Shown here: one piece after another, positions 58,504 to 64,000 of the stretch
Layout: each line of letters begins with the position of its first letter
Numbering within the stretch: the first letter of the stretch is position 1
Assembly: GCA_015680905.1 (NCBI GenBank)
Contig: CM027377.1
Span: forward strand, 11,742,501 to 11,806,500
Reading direction: 5' to 3'
Origin: Coptis chinensis
Lineage: Eukaryota; Streptophyta; Magnoliopsida; Ranunculales; Ranunculaceae
Length of the DNA: 64,000 nt
Notes under the pieces: model-generated
The model's input: only the letters and a program-made list of their open reading frames with translations
Database searches by the model: none
Told to the model about the DNA's origin: nothing
Made by a program: the position numbers and the translations under genes

Positions 58504-59497
58504 TAGGGGTGTGCATAGGTACCCAATTACCCGAACCGGAACTGGAACCATTTATAGCGGTTCTGGGTCCTAAAATATTTGACCCATTTAAAGTGGGTCT
58601 TCAAGAACCGACCCGATAAAAAACCGAAACCGTTAGAACCGAATAGTAAAAAACCGATAGATATCCGAACCAAAACCGGAACCGATTTGTTTGATTTTGA
58701 TATATAGAATTTAGTATTATATTACACTAAATAAAGACAAACTCAAACATTATTATTATATATAGTCTATATTTGTTAGGTGTAAAATTATACTAAATAT
58801 ATATAACATTTAGCATAATAGTGAATGTGTGTTATATATTAAATGCATCTTTTATAATATTACATTAAATATGTGTATTATAAATATTAATAATAATATA
58901 TGTTTACGTGTCTACGTCTACACGTATAGTCGTATACTATGAATTAACTAATGCACTGTCTATATTAACTAATGCATAAACGTGTACGTGCTTGATATAT
59001 TACATATATATATATTAGATAACGAATACGTGCAATGCTAACTAACTATTGTGGTACACTGGTACATGTGGTATTTATTCTATATATGACATATTACGTA
59101 TAGTATAATATACATATGTTCGATTTAAAATATACACATGCGTATAATGTATGAGAATGTATTTAAAATTTTTAGATAACTTTCAAATATTATTATTGAA
59201 TTTAGGACCATTACTTCTTATGAGAGGACAAAAATATCGATGACAAGTGTTATAGTTGCCGTAAACCAACTTTTATATCGGTTATATAACTAAAAAAAAT
59301 AATTTTAGCAATAAAAATGTTTAACCCGATAAGGAACCGAAACCGGAACCAGAACCGACTAATTAATGGGTATGGGTCTGGGTTTTCAAAATATAAGAAA
59401 AAACCCAAAAGAACCGAACCCGATAGAAACTGCTAAAAACCGACCCAAAACCGAAACCGATAAAAACCAACCCAGAACCGACCTATGAACACCCCTA
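58504..59497. mobile_element. Non-autonomous hAT-like element, 994 bp
   Basis: Ends TAGGGGTGTGCATAGGT and ACCTATGAACACCCCTA are inverted repeats, flanked by 8-bp duplications ATTCCAGC (58496-58503) and ATTCCAAC (59498-59505). A-left has the single empty site ATTCCAGC. TAGGG-type ends with 8-bp target duplications are typical of hAT. The interior is AT-rich, with an AACCGGAACC-rich zone near both ends and no transposase. Confidence 0.88.
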
Positions 59498-59637
59498 ATT
59501 CCAACCATCTATAACCAAACACGTACAATTAAATAGTTGACCTGAAGAAACTTGGATTGCCACATTAATTTTTAAGTAAGTACTAGAAAGTCATGAATTA
59601 AATAAGACTCCTCCACAGGGAGAATGGCCTACATATA

Positions 59638-59817
59638 GAATAGTGTTATACGGACCTACTTTTTAGACCTACTATTGCGACTCACTATTTGAATAACTTT
59701 GGTTTGCATTGCAATACACACGGACACGTATCTCTATGTAAATCAATGATTATGACTTTTGACACATCAGTAGGTCCAAATAGTAGGTCAAATAAGTGGG
59801 TCAGTCTATCATTACTG
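59638..59817. mobile_element. 180-bp TIR element (MITE)
   Basis: Flanked by CTACATATA on both sides (59629-59637 and 59818-59826), present once in A-left. The ends are imperfect inverted repeats of ~39 bp meeting at the shared word GACCTACTATT. An 8-9 bp duplication leaves hAT or Mutator as options. Confidence 0.8.
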
Positions 59818-59883
59818 CTACATATATGAACAAAATTTGATCAAGCTAAAGCATTGACCAACCCAATAACATCTTCTGTTCCA

Positions 59884-60148
59884 ATGAAGAAGACAACAGC
59901 CTATCCTTCACCTTCTTCGCCTATAACCTTTGTGTTAGTGTTAGTGATTGCAATCAAAAGTACAAGTAGTGAGATGTCTAGTGTTGATGTAGGGGTGATT
60001 CTGAATTTGGATACATGGGTAGGAAAGATGAGCCAAAGCTGCATATCTATGTCGCTCTCTGATTACTACTCGACTCACAACTACACTAGAAAGTTGGTTC
60101 TTCATACCCGAAACTCCCACAGTGACATAGTCGGTGCCGCTTCAGCAG
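59884..60148 (+). pseudogene. Glutamate-receptor-like (GLR) first exon, orphan copy 2
   Basis: Identical in protein to the copy at 8109-8373, with one silent base change that I can find. ATG at 59884; signal-peptide-like start; opening of the ligand domain (VGVILNLDTWVGKM); splice donor CAG|GTACGT at 60148/60149. No second GLR exon follows. The 180-bp MITE sits 67 bp upstream of the ATG, so the two copies have different 5' flanks. Confidence 0.8.
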
Positions 60149-61307
60149 GTACGTCAAATTTAAATCAATAAAGAGTCACAGTTCAGACCTCAGCTCCTTG
60201 CTTTGATGCTTTTTCTTTCGTATATATTTTGAACATGTAGCATTAGGCTTAGCTTAAATTGTAACCAGAAAATTAAGGATGCCAAAAAAATTCTGACCAT
60301 TACGAAATGGTTTTGAAAAGTTCACAAGATCCAAAAGTTTTGGTACCATTCTTTAATTTCTTTTGATATGAAACCGTTTGAAATGGTTGTTACGTTAAAG
60401 TTTCTGCTGGACTTTTGATTCCAAATGCCACGTTAAAGTTCTGAAAGTTTTGCTTGTCTTCTAGCTCAAAAATAAAAGGTCGCAAGGTATTTAAACTCCT
60501 AATTCGTAAAACTTTAGGCATGGAGAAGCGTACATATTGGAACTAAAACTGGAAGTCTAATGTAATTTGAATTGAGCTAAAGGAAGAGAACAACAACTTG
60601 TTTTTATACACGTACAGTAACACGGCTATGTGGCTATGTTCATTGTAAATTATAGAGTTAATTTTTATTACGTTGCATCCTACGCATTTGAACACAACTT
60701 TTGCCTTTAGATCGAACGTGCCAGCAGCTATCTACATGTAGTTTTGTTTTTCTCTGAAAACCCGCCGGTTTCTAGTTATTACAGTCAAAAGAAGCTAGGT
60801 ACATAACTAAACTCATCCAGGTCAGACATGTCATTGTCTCCGTCGTCCTTGTGACCGTTGAGTACGTGTTGACATTGTAATTATTGATATTATTTTTGAT
60901 TGAAAATATGATATCCTAAATATGTCCCGTCCCTATCTCTCAAGGAAAATGTTTGAGACTGGTTGGTGCCTTGGTGCCACCGTTGGTGGTAACTGGTGAT
61001 CGAATATTTGATGACCCAGATAATGAATGCATGATGTGGAGTTTGTGGACTCACTCTATTGAGACTCCAAAGTCAGTGGTCCCTAAATCAAAAGTCTACG
61101 TCTATTCTCTACAATACCGTAAGAATGTAAGATTGACTAAGAATCAAAAGTCCCACCTCAACAAAATAAAATATTAGACAGATCTATATTTTTTACTAAT
61201 TTAAAAATTCTGACCCTGAGTCAACAGTATTATAATATTTGTTTATTTTATAATTTGTGACTATTGGTCATATTTTTTAAGACGATTTTGCTCATGTTAT
61301 TTTCTTA

Positions 61308-62093
61308 TTTAACTACTTTAAATAGCCCCCCTCATCTACAGTGGTTTTTCATACGTCATTTTTTTGTTTGTCCGATTTTGCCCTCGCCAACCACTATTAT
61401 TACAATTCATACTACAGTCCATGCCATCCGAAATTTCGACAATTTCATTTGAAATTCTAGACAAATTTTCACACTATTATTACAACCCATGCCATCCGAA
61501 CTTTCGACAATTTCATCCCGACAAATTTAACATATTTAGTCAAAATTAGTGGGTTAGTAGCATGGTTAGCAATTCGTAATACGGCAAAAATTTGATACGG
61601 AAAATATTCAAATAAAATTCGAGTTTTGATAAGAATTCGTTTTTTCAATTTGGGTTTGTAAATAATTCGAGTATAATACGAAGCTAAAAAAAAAAAAAAT
61701 ACGATAAAATTTGACAACAAACTCAGCAAACTTATAGTGACAATACGAAAAATTCGCGAATTAATGATTTCTTACCGAATTAATGAATTATTCCATATCA
61801 TTGAAAAATACGACATTTTTAAGCGTTTTCCGAATTAAACGAATAATTCGCGAATAATATGCCAAATTGCTAACTATGGTTAGTATGATCTCCTTACATC
61901 TAGAGCAACAAATCGGGTTGGGAATTTAAATTTTTAATGATCGATTCAAATTTGAATTTTGAAATCAGATTTTTTTATTAACCCGATTGATTTCAGTTTC
62001 AGATAGATAGCATAAAATAAGTGTGAAAAACAACAGGCGTATTGCACGTGCTAGAATAGGTTTCACGCTCATCGAGCGTGCCCAGAATGCTAG
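61308..62093 (+). mobile_element. Helitron-like insertion with a canonical 3' hairpin
   Basis: Ends with stem CACGCTC-ATC-GAGCGTG (62064-62080), nine bases, then CTAG before T. The A-left sequence (near 9516) has the intact A|T target, with no duplication, as expected for Helitrons. The 5' end begins TTTAACTAC rather than TC, which is atypical. A ~100-bp segment around CATGCCATCCGAA is tandemly doubled at about 61385-61515. Confidence 0.75.
61563..61880. mobile_element. TIR element nested in the Helitron-like insertion
   Basis: TGGTTAGCAATTCG near 61563 and the reverse of AAATTGCTAACTATGG at 61864-61879 form inverted ends, with similar flanks (GTTAGTAGCAT / GTTAGTATGAT). The interior is rich in AATTCG and GAATTA words. 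It may be hAT-like. Confidence 0.55.
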
Positions 62094-62178
62094 TATTTAT
62101 AATAGTACATTTGCTGTCTTCAATAATTTAGTTTGAGCATAAAAGCATGTGCGTCAGACATGCATCAAATTAGTATTA

Positions 62179-62734
62179 TCTATATGGCCTGGGCTACCCC
62201 GAGGATATCCTCATAGGGATGAGGGTTCCGATACCGTTGGATCTGAGATCCAACAGTCCGAAAATAAAAAACAAAAAGGAAGAGAGAGAATATGAGTTTG
62301 TTTTTTATTTTCGGACCGTTGGATCCGAGATCCAACGAGATCCAACGGTATCGGATGTCGTCCCTATGAGGATATCCTCGGGGTAGACGAACTCTATCTA
62401 TATAACAAAGAAAGGTAGTGTGGGTTGACAAATTCCACCTCATAATGTGATAAGTGGTTGTGTCACCCCCTAACCATAACCACTAAAATATTTTTCTGGA
62501 GTGAGTTAATAAGTTTTTTTGGAGTGAGTTTAAAAGTTTTTCTCACCTCACCCACCCCACACAAAAAAAGGCTTGGACTGTTTTTGGACTGTACTTTTAT
62601 GGGTTCTTGGGCTCTAGAAACATGAGTATGGGATCATGATTTTAAGCTCATTTTTAAAAAAAAAATGGGGATCTTGGCGTATTTCTAAGGTCTTGTGAAT
62701 GCACTGCACGTGCACGGACGCGGGCAAATACTAG
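62179..62734 (+). mobile_element. Short Helitron, A-right copy, interrupted
   Basis: Counterpart of 9602-9935, starting TCTATAT after A and ending CGGGCAAATACTAG before T. It is interrupted at 62186-62395 by a foldback MITE. The ~60 bp before the terminus (62665-62724) do not match the A-left copy, although everything around them does. Confidence 0.75.
62186..62395. mobile_element. 210-bp foldback MITE
   Basis: Flanked by ATCTATAT on both sides (62178-62185 and 62396-62403). The arms CTACCCCGAGGATATCCTCA and its reverse complement extend with few mismatches for ~85 bp each, leaving a short loop of purine-rich DNA. An 8-bp duplication fits hAT, although the outermost bases do not pair. Confidence 0.82.
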
Positions 62735-63491
62735 TAAGCTTACAATATACAAAAGGTTATTAACCTTTTAACATCTAGCATCCAAACAATATAACCTTGA
62801 TAAAATGAAATAATTGCAATGGAAAAACCTTCTACCCTAGCTTTCCATAATCAAAGCAATCTGACTTCGGAGTTTGGGACTTATTTGCAGACCAGACAGC
62901 AGGATGAACAGGACTTAATGCAGAATTATCCAAATTCTATCATTGCACTTCTCACATCATAGGAGTAGGAAACCATAAGAAATGATATAAATTAGTTCAC
63001 TAATTTCTACCTCCCAATCACTCACAAGTCACACAATTTTGCAACTCAAGATCCAAAGATAGCATGATGTTCCACCTTGCCATATATATCTTGCACTGCA
63101 TGCACCAACCAACCAAGCCGGCCATTTTTGTAACGAAAAGTATATATATATCTTTGTATGGGACTTTTCTCTGATCTTATGTTGCAACAAGTGAATGAAG
63201 GTCGCTATCTGGTACGTTATAGATGCAAAGATTCATCTTTTCTAGGCCTAGCTTGTTCTTCTTTGTGATGTGACCAAATTTACTTTCTTGAGAGATCTCA
63301 GCAAAGGAAATACTGGTAATGTCCAAACTTAACTGCTCTCCCAAGTTACAAGATGAGCTTTCCTGCTTGCCTCTACTTCTTGACTTTTTCTAGATCACCA
63401 GGAAAGAAAATGACAAACAAGTTTAGAATATATGAGATCAAAGAGACTCGCTCATTGACACTTCCAAGGACCACATTGTTCCCAAACCCCA

Positions 63492-63863
63492 AGTAGCTAC
63501 TTAAGTTAACTTTAAAATAAGTATGTAAGTAAAATTTCACCTACTAAAATGAAATTAAACCTATTTTTTTTATGGATATGATATACTTAATATTAAGATC
63601 ATTTCTACAAAATTTCAGCTCATTTGGAAACCTTTAAGATTGGCAAAAAACAATTACAAAAATTCAACATTTCTGGACCGCTAGATTTCTTTTTAAAGAT
63701 GACAACAATTTTTATCTATGTTAGAGGTTTCCAAATGAACTGAAATTTTGGGAAGATAATCATTATAGTGAGTGTTTCATAACCACAAAAAATTAGGTTT
63801 GAATTCATTTTGTAGGTAAAGTTTTACGTACGTACTTATTTTAAGTTAATTTAAGTAGCTACT
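63492..63863. mobile_element. MITE with long inverted ends, copy 2
   Basis: A-right counterpart of 16879-17248: AGTAGCTACTTAAGTTAACT at the left and its inverse at the right. Its left end is the better preserved. Confidence 0.85.
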
Positions 63864-63896
63864 TTTTAGAAAATTATTATATATCCTTCTCTTAAA

Positions 63897-64000
63897 AGTA
63901 GCTACTTAAGTTAACTTTAAAATAAGTACGTAAGTAAAACTTCACCTACAAAATGAATTTAAATCTATTTTTTTTGGATATGATATACTCAATATTAAGA
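63897..64000. mobile_element. Same MITE family, copy 3, cut by the window edge
   Basis: AGTAGCTACTTAAGTTAACT begins again 33 bp after copy 2 ends and continues in the same orientation to the last base. Confidence 0.8.

Larger units (their letters stand above)
57610..64000. repeat. Segmental duplication arm A-right
   Basis: Collinear with 7244-10503 and 16677-17255. It has four insertions absent from A-left (58504, 59638, 61308, 62186) and lacks LINE-A. Remaining stretches (60149-61307 and 62735-63490) hold no recognised gene. The window ends before the arm's right limit can be judged beyond the MITE at 63492. Confidence 0.9.

Overview
The window looks like nuclear DNA of a flowering plant, most likely a eudicot. 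It is AT-rich, intron-bearing and packed with plant transposons: Ty1/copia, Ty3/gypsy LTRs, L1-type LINEs, CACTA, PIF/Harbinger, hAT-like MITEs and Helitrons. The host sequence that remains is plant-specific: exons of plant glutamate-receptor-like (GLR) channels and an F-box gene. I see no rRNA, tRNA, CRISPR array or prokaryotic operon. Species cannot be named from the sequence alone. Only the F-box gene (41008-42090, minus) looks like a complete protein-coding gene; nearly everything else is transposon, gene fragment or unassigned spacer.

Layout, left to right. (1) 0.5-4.2 kb: 5' half of a decayed copia element, minus strand. (2) 4.2-7.9 kb: AT-rich Helitron-like sequence ending in a ~220-bp tandem repeat. 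(3) 7.2-17.25 kb: left arm of a segmental duplication (arm A-left) carrying a GLR first exon, a short Helitron, a full-length ~6.2-kb LINE and a MITE. (4) 17.3-20.3 kb: a large inverted MITE pair, a PIF/Harbinger transposase remnant, and a GLR last exon on the minus strand. (5) 20.3-25.2 kb: unassigned. (6) 25.25-35.92 kb: a ~10.7-kb composite block (B1) made of a host membrane-protein terminal exon, part of a large LTR, a CACTA terminus, a 3'-truncated LINE and a gypsy-type LTR. (7) 35.9-42.4 kb: unique spacer with an orphan exon, two abutting Helitron 3' ends and the F-box gene. (8) 42.45-53.16 kb: a second direct copy of the block (B2). (9) 53.37-57.61 kb: a ~4.2-kb LTR of the family whose fragments lie in B1 and B2. 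(10) 57.61-64.0 kb: the right arm of the segmental duplication (A-right), continuing past the window end.

Two pairs of direct duplications therefore dominate. The A arms serve as each other's empty-site control. The LINE at 10504-16664 is flanked by a 12-bp target-site duplication and is absent from A-right. An hAT-like element, a small TIR element, a Helitron-like element and a foldback MITE are present only in A-right. All five insertions post-date the duplication.

The B copies differ mostly at CAG/CTG trinucleotides, in both directions and with frame-breaking indels. That pattern suggests sequencing or consensus error at methylated CHG sites rather than evolution, so many apparent frameshifts in the LINEs at 30-34 kb and 47-51 kb should not be trusted. 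I did not find a convincing new biological system. The most informative signals are the datable duplication, the GLR gene graveyard, the CHG-linked discordance and the tail-to-tail Helitron ends.
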